Assembly (NCBI RefSeq): GCF_019578655.1
Contig: NC_063265.1
Coordinates: 1,178,001 to 1,242,000, forward strand
DNA length: 64,000 nucleotides
Reading direction: 5' to 3'
Source: Ricinus communis
Taxonomy: Eukaryota; Streptophyta; Magnoliopsida; Malpighiales; Euphorbiaceae
The notes below the pieces were generated by a model. It ran no database searches. It had not been told where the DNA came from and saw only the letters and a list, made by a program, of their open reading frames with translations. Numbering within the stretch: position 1 is the stretch's first letter; every line of letters begins with the position of its first letter. Shown here one piece after another: positions 44,571 through 57,058 of the stretch. The translations under genes were made by a program, and so were the position numbers.

Positions 44571-44579
44571 GGTAGATTG

Positions 44580-44950
44580 TATTTTAGAAAAAAGAACTTT
44601 TCGGTGCTGATAATTGGGTATCATAAGCCAGCCCGTCCCATCCTAAAAAGGCGGGTTGACCAGAGATTGATATCCACTATGACTGAGTTTCTAGGTGAAT
44701 GTCTTAAGAGGGCTCTAGTCATAAAGTCCAACCCGATCTAAAATTCTGAAAAGAAGTAAGAATTCAAATCATAATACAATTAGGATGACCTACAACGTCT
44801 ATATAAGGAATAGGGACATCACGCTTATAGATACAAGCAATCTTACACACTTAAACACTTTAGCTACCCTTACATAAATTATTGATTTTATCATCGGAGT
44901 GAGTGGCGGAACAACCTCATTCAACGCTTTCTAACCTTATCTTGCAGGTA
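44580..44950 (+). repeat. Probable 5' LTR end and leader of a Tat-lineage element
   Basis: Contains a TATA box (TCTATATAAGG near 44,796-44,806) followed by leader-like sequence up to the gag region. No partner copy lies downstream, so neither edge nor the primer-binding site can be fixed. Confidence 0.35.
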
Positions 44951-44999
44951 TTCCGGAGATTAAAAGGTTAGCATTTGAAGATCCTTATTGATAACTCGT

Positions 45000-47900
45000 C
45001 TTGGGCAACTAAGTTATCAATTAGCTTTGTCTGTAAGAAATTTTATGCAAAAAGATTTCTTTCCCTAACCAATCAAGCTAAATGGCAACCAATTAAGGTC
45101 AGAGTGGATATGTTCATTCACCAAAAACTGCGGATGGAACAAGAAATTCCTCAGCTGGCCCCCAATGTCCTCTGCAGATTAGTCAATCATCTGTAGGTTC
45201 AAATGGACTTGTCATCTCGACCTTCCAGCCTTGGAGAAGAAATCTTCTCAATGATTTCACATTGGAGCAAATTTTCAATGGAAATTACACTTGGAGAGTT
45301 CCATCTCTAGTCGAAAATCTTTCGGCTGCTTGGCAGAGGGAGATGGGACAAAGGTGGCCAGCACCTTTGTCTCAAGCTCCAATCTTCATTTCGCCTATCA
45401 CATCTTATAGCCGACCTCTGGCCCTGAGTTTTCGTCAGAGTCTTTGACAACCATCAGCAGGTGGAAGAGATGAAAAAGTATTATAAAAGTGTTCTAGTTC
45501 AGACACTTGCAAGACAGTCTATGCCAATAAGCCCTAGCAGCATTCCAGCAACATCCGAGCATACTTTAGGTAAACCACTGACCATACGGATCCCGAGAAT
45601 GACAAATACTCAGATGGAGGATAATAGATCTCAAAAGAGAAACAACCGACTTAGAAATACAGAAGAGGAGAGTTCTGGTTCTCAAACCCATGATTCTGCA
45701 TGGATTGAGGATACCATCAATAAGAGAATTAATGATGCCTTGAAGAAGTATCGTGTGGGGAGGATAATGAGAGAAAAGGTTACCTCTAAGGGCAACCTTT
45801 TATGCTCTGGCATTCTAACAGAGCATTTTTTTTAGAAATTGAGGCTGCCACCTTTGGATTCTTATGATGGTTTGGGAAATCCACTAGGCGATGTTAATAA
45901 TTTCAATATTAAAATGGGATTGCATAATGTATTGGATCCTATCAAGTGTAGGATTTTTTCCACAACCCTGAAAGAAAGTGCTCAAAAGTGGTATCGAAGC
46001 TTGCTGGATGGCTCTATATATGATTTTTCTACGCTTACTGAACTATTCAAAGCTCGGCCCATCACTAGCATTTCTTCGAAGAAGAGGTCAAGTGATTAGA
46101 AGAAATGTATCTAGAGGCGTTATGAGAGTTTGAAGAATTTTATGGAAAGATTCAGCAGGGAAGCTGTCCAAGTCAAAAAAACTCAACCAGGATACAACTA
46201 TTGACGCGATGACTGACACTACCTATATGAACAAGTTCAAGAACTCGCTAAATCTCAACCCACTAGAGTCATATGCCGAGCTCATGGACTAAGCTCATAG
46301 TTTTATCAGACTGGATGAAGATTACAGAGTGGGAAGGAGATTCGATTATGATAATCGATCGAGAGGTAAATCTGACCAGCCTAAGCAGGGGTCTAGAGAT
46401 GATAGAAGGAAGAGTGACTTAAAAAGCATCAGTGAAAAAGACTTTGTTCCTCTAAACACGTCAAGGACCAATATCTTGATGTGGGTTCAAAAGAATAATG
46501 ATGACATTCGATATCTGAATCCTATGAGGGAGCAGACTGCAGACTCGAGGAACAGATATAAGTTTTATAAGTTCTATAATGGTCATGGTCATGACATGGA
46601 GGACTGCATTCATCTCAAAAGAGAGATGGAAAGGTTAATTGAGAGAGGCCACCTTAAGCGGTTCATTGCTGGGGGAGAAGGTCGGTCTAGTAGAAAAAGA
46701 GGTTCTAGGGATCTAGAGGAAAAATGAGATGTGAATGTGATCTTTGGCGGAGCTATGTTTGTTTCTAAAAGCTCGAAGAGAAAGAAGGACTAAGTTATGA
46801 TGGTCGAGCATGAGAAGCTCCTGGATATAGTCTTCTAAAAAAGAGAAGGAGAGGGAATTGAGATGTCTCACCATGATGCCCTAGTAATCTCGGGATTTAT
46901 TAAGAACTATTGGGTAAGAATGCTATTCATTGATCATAGAAGCGCAGTCAACATCATAATTCTGGAATGCTACAGGGCCATTGGTATCGGAGTAATAAAT
47001 CTGAAACCTTGCACGATGCCACTTCTAGGCCTAAATAGCCAACCAATGCAACCTTTAGGAATTGGGAAGTTGACTGTGGAGCTCAGACATAAAACTAGAA
47101 AGGCAAATAGAATAAAAGGCCTAACCAAAAAGTGGTGAACTTCATTCATGATAATCGATATCCCATTCGCGTACAATGTAGTCTTCGGGCGACCTATACT
47201 GATGGAAACTAAAGTAGCCACGAGCATTCATTATTTAAAGCTGAAAATACCAACTTCCAAAGGGGTAATAACCGTGCTTAGCAATCAGAAGATGGCAAGA
47301 GAAGGCTATCTTACTAGGTTAAAGAGATCATGTCAACCACTCCCTTTAGAAGCTTCATTACATCTAATTGAAGAGGGTCTGGCAAAGGCAGAACCAATGA
47401 GGGAATTAAGAAAATTTAGTTTGGGTGGAGAACTAGAGAAATCAATCCAAATTGGCATTGAACTTTCATAGCAAATAACTCAGGGTATAAAGCAAGTGCT
47501 TACTGAGAAAAAGCACATATTTGCCAGCTCACCCTCCAAGATAGTTGGTGTAGATCTGAGCATCATCTCCCATCAGCTAAATGTGAGCCCGAGCTCGAAG
47601 CTTATGAAGCATAAGAAAAGAACTTTTACACTTGAGAGACAAATCGCCATAGCGAAGGAAGTTAATAAACTGCTAAAGGTAGGATTTATCAGGCTAGTAA
47701 TGTATCCAGACTGGGTAGCAAATGTGGTATTAGTAAAGAAGCCGAATGGAAGATGGCGGATGTGTGTAGACTTCAAAGATCTAAATAGGGCTTGCCTAAA
47801 GGATAGATATCCTTTGCCCAATATTGATCAATTGGTAGACTCCACTAGCATTTTTTAAGTTTACAGTTTCGTTGGTGCTTCTCAGGGGTATTATCATATT

Positions 47901-50740
47901 AAAATGTTCAAGTTGAATGAGGAAAAGACTTCTTTTGTGACCGATATCGACACCTTTTGCTACATGGTTATGCCTTTCAGTCTAAAGAATGCTAGAGCGA
48001 CATACCAAAGATTGGTAAACAATATGTTCAAGGATCAGATCGGTAAAACTATGGAGGTATATGTAGACAATATGATTATTAAGTCAGCAAGGGCCAAAGA
48101 TCATGCTAGAGACTTGAAAGAAGCATTCAACATCTTGGAGAGTTACAAGCTTAAGCTAAATCTTGAGAAATGTGCTTTTGGTGTCAAAGCTGGAAAATTA
48201 TTAGGATTTATAATCTCGCAAAGGGGTATAGAGGCTAATTCTGAGAAGATAAAGGCAATCATAAAAAATGAGGCCACCAAGCAACATTAATGAGGTTCAT
48301 AAGTTAAATGGCAAGATAATTGCTCTTGGTCGATTCATCTTTTGTTCGACATAAAGATATTTGCCATTCTTCAAAACCTTAAAGAATGTTAAGAATTTTG
48401 AATGAATAAAGGAATGCCAAAAGGCTTTTGAAGAATGAAAAAGTTCTTAAGCTCTCTACCCTACTCAGTAGACCGCTGAAAGGGGAAACTCTATATTTAT
48501 ATTTGGCAGCAATAAAAGAAACGATAGCCTCTATCTTAGTCATAAAAGAAAATGGTATGGAAAAGCTGATATATTACACGAGTAAGGTTTTGAAAGGGGC
48601 AGAGACTATATACCCTATGATTGAGAAGCTTCACAATGGTCATTAAGCTTAAACAGTACTTTTAAATGCATACAGTAGTAGTCAGAACAAATCAACTGCT
48701 AAGGAAGGCATTACGGAGGCCAGAGACATCTGGATGACTAGTCCTCAAATAGGGCAATATCAGGCCTTCTGTGTGATATCGATATTCTATTTATGGTAAG
48801 CGGTCTACCTTTCCCCTTACTCGATCAAATAGGGAAATTTAAATAGTACAGGAAAGGAAAGACAACTATTTTTTATGCCCCTAATAGAGTAAGTAGGGAA
48901 TGAACCATTCAGTCGAGATAGGAGCTTTTGATGTTCAATATGAACCCAGAAAAGCTATGAAAATATAGGTTTTAGCCGATTTCATAGCCGAGATGACCAT
49001 GCCCGAAAGTACTGAAAGTGTGGACGAAGCCCTTGTAAAATGGACACTACATGTTGATGAAGCCTCTAATATATATGGGGCAAGAGCAGGGATACTCCTT
49101 GAAGGTTCGGATAATATCCGACTCAAAAGCTCAATATAGATAAAGTTCAAAGCTTCGAACAATATCGTCGAATATGAAGCATTGCTTGCTGGTTTGAAGA
49201 TGGCCTTAGCAGTACGAACAGAGCATCTGAGCATCATCAGCGACTCAAAACTAGTGGTAAATTAAGTAATGGGGATCTTTGAAGTAAAAGACCCTGATTT
49301 AACTAAGTATGTAAGTAGGATAAAAGCTATACTCTAAAGAATTAAGGAGAATGAAGTATCATCTAGGTTCCTAGAGATGAAAATAAAGAGCAGACTTCCT
49401 AGCTAAGCTCGCCTTGTAGGGAGAGCCTAGTAGTAAAGTTTCATTTTACATACTTGAAGAACCTAGCATCGCGAAAGAGGAAATAATGGTCATTAAAGAA
49501 CATGATTAATGCATGATGAAGATCATACAATACCTTGAAGAAGACAAGCTACTAAAGGATAAGAATGTTGCAACAAAAATAGTAAAGACCTCTGCTATAT
49601 ACTCTTTTTAAGAGGATATACTATAAAAAAAGTCTATATCTCATCCTCGGTCTAGGTGCATTACAAAAGAAAAACTAGACTACGTCCTTAGAGGAATTCA
49701 TGAAGGGATCTGTGGCACTCATGAGGCAGCTAGCACTACGGCTAGAAAAGCTATCCTCCAAGGATATTTATGGCCGACCATGCATAAAGATACAAAGAAG
49801 CTCATATAAGTTTGCAAAAAGTGCTAAGAGCATGATAATGTGTCTCACCTACCTATTGCACTGTAGTGTCCAATCACCAGTCCTTGGCCCTTTGTAGCAT
49901 AGGGCATGGATATCCTCGGACCCTTCCCTCTTGCAGCGGGGCAAAAGAAGTTCTTGCTCGTAGCAATCGACCACTTCACAAAGTGGGTAGAAGCTGAAGC
50001 TGTAGCCACTATCATAGAGAAAAGGACAATTGATTTCTTCTAAAGGAAGATCATGTGTAGATATGGCATTCCCCATACGGTGGTGATCGACAACAGAAAA
50101 TAATTCGATAATACGAAATTTAAGAGTTTTTATACTCGCATGAAGATCAACCTCTGATTCACCTCAGTAGCTCATCCTCAGACTAATGGGTTAATTAAGG
50201 TCACAAATCGAACAATCCTCCAAGGGCTGAAAAAGAGATTAGATAAAAGAAAAGGCAGAAGGATTGACGAGCTTCACAGCGTTCTATGGTCATACAGAAC
50301 AACACCTAGAATGGTAACTGGTGAGACACCCTTCAAATTAGCCTACAGAGCAGAGTCCATGATACTAGTAGAAATGGGAATGCTGACCTTAAAAGTGCAA
50401 TACTATGATAAAAAGAAGAATGAGGAGCACACGAGGTTATGCCTGAATTTATTAGAAGAGTGAAGAGCGGAAGCCAAAGAACGAAATGAAGCTTACAAGC
50501 ACAAAATGGCTAACTATCATGATCACAGAGTTCGACCTAGGTCATTTTTCCTAAGCGAACTAGTAATGAAAAGAGCTAACATTGGTAAAGGAGGAGCAGG
50601 CAAATTATAACCTAATTGGAAATGCCCTTATAAGATTGTGAAGGTACTCAAAGGAGGAGCATATAAGATAGCTAATATAGCAGGAAGAGAGCTCCCTCGG
50701 TCGTAGGACGTCCAAGTACTCAAGAAATACAATCAATAAA
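45000..50740 (+). pseudogene. gag-pol of a Tat-lineage Ty3/gypsy element with two RNase H domains, broken
   Basis: Plus-strand order. Gag: 45,260-46,730 (LPPLDSYDGLGNPLGDVNNF, AQKWYRSL, then FYNGHGHDMEDCIHLKREME near 46,575-46,632). Protease: about 46,863-47,250 (FIDHRSAVNIIILE and VVFGRPILME). Reverse transcriptase: 47,640-48,290 (GRWRMCVDFKDLNRACLKDR; catalytic motif reads YVDNM, the second aspartate lost). First RNase H: about 48,430-48,650. Second, archaeal-type RNase H: about 49,040-49,270 ([27 protein letters not shown]), diagnostic for the Tat lineage. Integrase: about 49,670-50,740 (GIHEGICGTHEAA, LITSVAHPQTNG-like trace near 50,165, ending DVQVLKKYNQ). Stops and frame changes throughout. 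No 3' LTR is present. Confidence 0.85.
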
Positions 50741-50854
50741 CATCCAAGGATAGCACAAGGCACATTTTAAGTTTTTAAGTATGCCATTTCCTGCTTTGAT
50801 TTCATATATTTTTGCTCATTAATAAAGTACAATCTTTTTTAGCATACAACTAGT

Positions 50855-51108
50855 AAAGACGCCACTTTAGGTGCACCGAGCTCATCTCAGAGCACTTAGC
50901 AAGAATCAGTGCACTATCTTAAAGATGCCAATTTAGGCACACCGAGCTCATCTTATAGCACTTAGCACAAACCAATGCATTATCTTAAAGACACCACTAT
51001 TAGGTGCACCAAGCTAATCTCAAAGCACTTTGCACAAACCAAGGCATTAAATTAAAGACGCCACCTGGGAGCATCGAGCCTATTTCTTAAGTACCTTACA
51101 AGATTGCG
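50855..51108 (+). repeat. 66-bp tandem array, nearly four copies
   Basis: Units begin AAAGACGCCAC-like at 50,855, 50,921, 50,987 and 51,054, with the shared core GGTGCACCGAGCTCATCTC and then AGCACTTAGCA. The last copy is divergent and cut short. The array lies between integrase and the antisense ORF, in the 3' untranslated region. Confidence 0.92.
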
Positions 51109-51283
51109 ATCATAAGAAGTTCATCACAGAATAATCAACAAAGACAACTGAGCTCATATACATGGAAAATATCCAAATTCAGGTATGAAGGTTTATCCTA
51201 TTATTTACAAATTTTTATTGTTGAAGGTCTGTTAAAGTATGTTATATCTTCTATAGTATCGAGTTACTATACTTAGCCAAATA

Positions 51284-53111
51284 TCAAAAAGCAAAGTTTA
51301 AAAAATAGAAAGTCACGGTGGAAAAAGATGATTTCATTAAGCCATAGAAAAAAATATAAGGTTGTGAAGTTAAGGACTCATTTACAATGTCACGAGCTTC
51401 ATTGAGGTCACCCTCTACATCAAGATCATCTCTCGAAAGAGGAACTACACCGGCAATCTCGACCCCTCTGCTCCCTAGCCTTGTTGTCGACTTCCTTAAT
51501 ATCCAGCTCCTCCAAGAAAGATCAGCATCCGGAAACTTTGCCTTCACATCCTCTTTAACAGCTTCCTTGTCGTTGGATAGAAGGAATGACATCTCCGAAT
51601 AAAATCCATCCTTTTCAGCCTCCAACTTCTCATTAAATGTAGTTTGATCAACAAATTTGGAGGTAAGGGAAGCATATTACAATTCTAACTCGGCAATACA
51701 GAGATCGACATTTCTCATTTCAGCCATAATCGAGCCGAGCTGAGTAGTAGAATTTTCAGCCTGGGCATTAGTAGCTTGAAGCTCACTTTCCCACTTTCGC
51801 TCTGAAGCAGCAAATTCTTCAGATTGTTTTTGGAGGATATGCTCAAAGCTCTCCGCCTTAACGCGATCATGAGAAGCTTGCTCAATCAGTTGCCTCTCAT
51901 ATTTTTTTCAAACATTGCCCAATGTCACAGCCTGAAAGGTCGAACATGTATTAAAAAAGCTAAAAGAAGGAGAAAGGAAAGACACTTAATAAGAGATAAA
52001 GTTACCTGAAAGATAAGATACATCTGAAGAGCATGAAACTCAGAAGGATGCATATTCTCGAGCTCCATAATATGAGTCTTAAAATTGATCAGGCCAGCGA
52101 GCTCTTCAGCCAAAGAAGGCGTTTGGACCGTAGGACTTGCCCTATATTTTTTCTCCAGTAAAGGTCAAGGATTAGGACAACGGTTGGTGGTAAGAACGTT
52201 GACCTCCACACAATCATCCTCATCTATCAGCCGAGGACGCTTTCCACGATCTCCAGAAGATGGAAGTCGCATTGCCAACGTATGGTATTCCACTGGCAGC
52301 TCCAAGCTCAGGTCAGGAGTAGTCGTGTTATCCTAAATAGTACCATGTTGAGTCGGGGCTGGTGAATGAGCAAGCAGAGCTGAGGATGAGGAAGCAGACC
52401 TCCTGCCCTAAGTGAGTTTGATCTTCTTAAGCTGTTTCATATCAATCACTGCTAAGAAAAAAGAAGTAAATGATCAAATTAGAGAAGCATAATGGGAGCT
52501 AGGAACAACCAAACAAATAAAAGCCTGAGTAGGTATACTTGAAGAGCTGCCACCTTGCTCAGCTCTTTATTATTCGGATGTTTCAAGACCGACCAAGAAT
52601 TGATTTATGGGGGAAGTTACTGCAAGAGGAGACCCTCATTTTCTAACGTTCAATAAGATTTTATGATTGTTTAGGTCCTCCCTAAGGTTTAATTTTGGTT
52701 GCTTTTGAGTCCGCTACACATGCCACCTTCTCGGGAGATTGGTGAAGTCTGATGGATGAGAAACCAGAAAGTACCAATCTCACCAATTATGAATGGAAGA
52801 AACAAGACCATCTAAGATTTTGTGGCTAGCTCGGGCTCTAACATAAATAAAGGCATGCTGAGTTGCTCGAGCAACTAAGTAAAAAGAGAAAAGAAATACG
52901 GAGTAGGAACAAAGTCAAAATATTTACATAATTGCTTAAAAAGCGACTAGAAGACATATGAAATTAGGATGAAGCTGAGCTATGGAAATATTATTATTTA
53001 AGATAACGACCTTAATAAAAGAATCTAGAGGTAATCTAAGACCGACTTTTAAATGCTCTTCATACAACACTATGTGGTTTATTGGTAGAGTGTTGTTTTT
53101 GAGGAGATGCT
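51284..53111 (-). pseudogene. Antisense extra ORF (aORF-like) of the Tat element, broken
   Basis: On the strand opposite gag-pol, three traces follow in order. First, NHIVLYEEHLKVGLRLPLDS at about 53,022-53,081, like the start of the domain annotated as putative plant transposon protein in other plants. Second, a middle part at 52,080-52,400 (LPSSGDRGKRPRLIDEDDCV). Third, a hydrophilic, coiled-coil-like end at 51,284-51,625 (MEAEKDGFYSEMSFLLSNDK, then DADLSWRSWILRK). Stops and frame changes interrupt it. Tat-lineage elements are known to carry such extra ORFs between integrase and the 3' LTR, sometimes antisense. The function is unknown. Assignment rests on position and a remembered family pattern. 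Confidence 0.6.
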
Positions 53112-53154
53112 TTGTAATACTCGAAAAAGATAAAATAAAATAAAAAATAAAAAA

Positions 53155-53191
<37 letters not shown>

Positions 53192-53298
53192 TCCTTCCTT
53201 CCTCCCTTTTTCTTTCCTTCCTCTCCCCTTCTCATTTCCCTTCTTTCCCCCGCTACTCCCTTTCACTCCCCGACTTCTACCTTCTCCGGCCAGTGCAG
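53112..53298 (+). repeat. 5' fragment of a chromovirus LTR
   Basis: It starts TGTAATACTCGAAAAAG and runs through an AT-rich part into a C/T-rich part, in the same order as the LTR at 8,872-6,546 read on the minus strand. It is truncated after about 187 bp. The 53,157-53,190 part is an (AAT)n run. Confidence 0.65.
53157..53190. repeat. (AAT)n microsatellite
   Basis: About 11 uninterrupted AAT units inside the chromovirus LTR fragment. Confidence 0.9.
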
Positions 53299-53299
53299 T

Positions 53300-54319
53300 C
53301 AACATGCATATCATATTCAAAATCCATGAAACATGCATGTCATAAAATCATGAAAGTCATGCTAAAACCTAATTCTAACACATATAACATAAAAAATAAC
53401 CATCATTGAAAGAAATTACAAAACCTTAGCGTGTTTCTAACAATAAAAGATAAAAAAAGTAATAAAGAAATTAGGAAAGAAGAGAATGATGATGATATGG
53501 ATGCTTTGAAATCCTCGTATTATGCAGATCCTTGAGTCTCGAGAGTAGAGGAGGAAGTTGACTCAAATAGGGTAGGAATCTAAAGTATTTAATAGATTTT
53601 GTCTTTACTTTTGAAAATCACAGTAAGTATATGCCAAAATCTTACCAATCGTTCTCTACTCAGTTGTCAACCCCCTAAGCCTAGGATTTTCTTTTCTATT
53701 TATAGAGAAAGGTTAGGAAAACCCTAGAGACTTAGATATACTCTCCATTTAATTATCGATAATTCCAAGAATTAAAGATAAAAATGGCTTTATCAAAATC
53801 TTTTTCCAATCGATTAATACTTGTTTTATAATATTGATAAATACCCATTTAATCATAAGAATATTAAAAAATTAGATAATTATTGATAAAATCCCTTCTA
53901 GAAATTTGATTTTGATGGTTGTGGTATTTAAAATTGGACATACATAAAACATTACCATAAAAATTGAGTTTTGAGCCAACCGACACTGCACAGACCGGCA
54001 CTGCTCAGAGCTAATCGGCTTTGGCATAAGCAATCGGCTATACGTAGAGTCGATAGTCTATAAATCTTGGCAGCCTTGCGAAAATTTATAATTTAGCCCC
54101 TAAACTTGGCCATTTTACTGTTTTTGACCTTAAAATTTAATTTTTTTGTTAATTTAGCCTAATTTAATTTCCAAACATAATATTTAGCTCAATTAATTAT
54201 AACTCTGATTGGGATTTTGACCTTCTCCAACTCTGGGAGACTCAAGAAAATTAGCAACTTTCATCATCGGATTTTCCATAATTCCCCTGATATCTACATC
54301 TGGAAAATGGGTATTGAAA
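53300..54319 (-). repeat. LTR copy 3 of the Tat/Ogre-like family, truncated
   Basis: Reading the minus strand from 54,319 it matches LTR copies 1 and 2: the first 70 bp (CCATTTTCCAGATGTAGATA), the GCCGAT/AGCTC cluster at 53,975-54,055, and a TATA box (CTATAAATAG) at 53,697-53,706. It stops at about 53,300, where the chromovirus LTR fragment joins, so the 3' half is missing. Confidence 0.65.
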
Positions 54320-54602
54320 CATAAACTTGGCAAAAACTAATCAATACTAAACAAAAACTTATCTGAAACCAATCTATTATCATATAATATTCTAATGAAT
54401 TTTAATTACAGTAAAAAGTAATAAAAAGAATGAAAAGTAACAGCAATTTGAGCAATATTCATACTATTGTTGCTTTTCCTTAACTATAGCCAAAACATGT
54501 GGGCATAGAAGCTAATATTTATTGTATATGACTTTTCATTTTCTAAATCAAAAAAAAAATTCAAGATAAATAAAGAATTTTATCAAACCAAAATCAAGAT
54601 AA
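54320..54602. other. Short non-genic spacer
   Basis: AT-rich, nothing recognised. Confidence 0.5.
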
Positions 54603-54910
54603 ACTACAAGAAAACTGATAGTTTAACGATATACTTTTCCATCACTAAACATACTAAATCTGTCGCTAGTATGAGTCAGCGATAGAATATATCCATTGCT
54701 AATTTGCTCCTCGTAAAAAAAACATGAATCATTTATGTCGCTAAAAGTAGCGACAAAATAGCAACGGGTAGTCCGTTGCTAATTGTTGAGTGACCATAAC
54801 CGTCACTAGATGATATTAGCTGCTAAATTGGTGACGGACTTTCTTTCGCTAATCTTGCCATGATTATGGGATAGTTAGCAACAAATTATCTATCATAAGT
54901 TTGTTGCAAT
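54603..54910. mobile_element. CACTA (En/Spm-like) transposon end with subterminal repeats
   Basis: ACTACAAGAAAAC at 54,603 resembles the CACTACAAGAAAA terminus of plant CACTA elements with the first base changed. It is followed by at least six short repeats in both orientations (GTCGCTA, TAGCGACA, CCGTTGCTA, CCGTCACTA) at 54,655-54,905, the usual subterminal pattern. No opposite terminus is found. Confidence 0.6.
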
Positions 54911-55039
54911 TTTATGTTATTCTGTATCTTATATTTGGCTTAATAATTTTAAAATATTAACTAATTAATTAGATTTGATTGACATATATAAAATAAATAG
55001 CAAATATTTGATTTATGGTCATCCTACTACTACTATTAC

Positions 55040-56690
55040 TATAGGACTGGGGCGGAGAAGGATATGTCGGGCGTCAAAAACTTCATGGAGACCTCTCGGG
55101 TGAGCTGTCGAATCTCTGTATAGATACTAGAAGTTACTTTCTCTTACTCCTAGCGGAGGACAAGTCTGTCCTCATCTAACATAGACCTCACCTACTGTTG
55201 CACAGTCTCGATGACTCGTATCTTCAAGGGATTTGGGACATTTGTCGCTTGAGATTCGGTAGTTGAGCTACAAGACGATCCATGGCTAAAGAAAGAGGGT
55301 GCCTTAGAACCCATGCCATAGATGCGACACTTCTTCTCACTGCATAACACCTGGTGGAATAACTCTGTAGTTTCCAACTCTAGTGGCTCTCTGGATCCCT
55401 AAGCTAACCGAGAAGCGGTCACTACTAGCTGATGGTACCAATACTAAAATAAAAAATTTAAATAGTATAAATAATATAATTTTGGGAAAAAAATTATACA
55501 CATAAATTGGATTATCATTTTAGTCTTACAACGACATCTTAAGATTGTCAATCGACGTACTAACGGCTACCGTCTGGTGTCTACCAGGTGTGGGTGGCCA
55601 CAAACAGCTTAACATGGTTGCTTTTAGCCCAAATCACGTGTTTGATTATACATTTTAAGAGCGGTGATTATAAAAATTAACATACTAATAATTCCATATA
55701 ATTTAATTTAAACTAATAACTGTAAAATTAATAAGTTAGATTACGTACCATCCTTCTTGCTCACTCAATCATAGAGCTCGAACCCCTCATATGGAGTGAC
55801 AATCTTGATCCCTCGCCTTTAATCTCTCCGTACCGATTCTTGGAGGCAACAATGTTTCCTTTGAGACTTCTCAAAGAATCAATAAACCATCCAGCTACTC
55901 CACATCTCCTCTCGGACCAATCCTATCTCTGACCCTTGGCCCTCTACTTGCATAGTTTGTTACCGTACTAGGTGCCAACTTGTGTTCACCACCTTTGAAA
56001 CACCATGGTATCGAGTCGAAAATCCCAATGCCAAACCTTCTACAATTCTTAAAAAATAGAAAGGAAATAAATTAAATCAATAATTTATATATATGAGAAT
56101 TAAAAAACTTAATAATTAATAATTTACCCTGAACTCATCACAATAGAAGGCAATAACATCATTCAAATCTTCCAATCATGCCCACTCAGATGTAAATGTA
56201 GAAGAAAACTATGGGTCATAATGGATGAAGCAGCATGTGACTGGATGAACTACCTACTACACCAAAAGTTAAGAAATTTAACAAATTAAAGTAACACGGT
56301 AAGTAAATTACAAACTTAAAAATCCTATATTGCTATAATATAAAAGTACCTCGCTGGATCAATCTCGAGGAGGAACGACCCATATCTGATCTCCTACTAA
56401 TAGTGAGTGATAGTGGTCTAGTCGTAGTAGAAGCCTCAATCGCTAGACTCCCGACACTTGTGCCAAGTTGTAGGGGTAGTGGAGTAGTAGTTGGAGCAAC
56501 TGACGGTGACGCAATAGATGGTGGTCGAGTAGCACCTAGGGCTATCGTCGGAGCAGTCGAGGGTAACACAATAAATGGTGGAGGTAATGTCACCATTCCA
56601 GGTGGAGGAGATGGCTATCGTCGCCTCAATCTACCACAAGTTGGTATTGCTGATGATTTGCCTTTTGATCTCCCACTGCCACTGTCAATA
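55040..56690 (-). pseudogene. CACTA-associated transposase-like ORF, broken
   Basis: Minus-strand traces read toward the CACTA end: a Pro/Thr/Ser-rich N-terminal part (56,333-56,596), a middle part near 55,780-55,960 (FFEKSQRKHCCLQES), and a C-terminal part at 55,192-55,377 (FHQVLCSEKKCRIYGMGSKA). The last resembles the RVYGLGSQA-type segment of plant En/Spm transposase (transposase 24 family). Several stops. The family is inferred from short motifs. Confidence 0.5.
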
Positions 56691-56697
56691 GTGGAAC

Positions 56698-56698
56698 C

Positions 56699-56780
<82 letters not shown>
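56698..56780. repeat. (TA)n(CA)n(TA)n microsatellite
   Basis: Long alternating dinucleotide run, likely length-polymorphic. Confidence 0.95.
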
Positions 56781-56783
<3 letters not shown>

Positions 56784-57058
56784 TTATCTTGCCTAAACTT
56801 TAAACACTTAATTATTAAATTTTAATAATTTAACATATTGAAGAATTTTATGCAAAAATTCTCCTTTTTTCTGTTAGTATGAGATGGATCACTTTAACAC
56901 CAACGTTTCAACCGTGGGCTTAATTTAGTCTAAGTTCTTTTTCAAAAAATGTTCATTTTAATCAGTTCAAGTAATTGTATTATAAGTTATGATTCAAATT
57001 CACGAGAACGAACCCTTTGTCTGTTTAGCAAATAATAATGTAATTGGCCATTTTATTT

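Noticed and set aside
52085..52336. 83-codon plus-strand frame
   Set aside because: Antisense shadow of the extra ORF of the Tat element.
56403..56825. 140-codon plus-strand frame ending in Tyr/Ile repeats
   Set aside because: Opposite strand of the CACTA-associated trace and runs into a (TA)n microsatellite.
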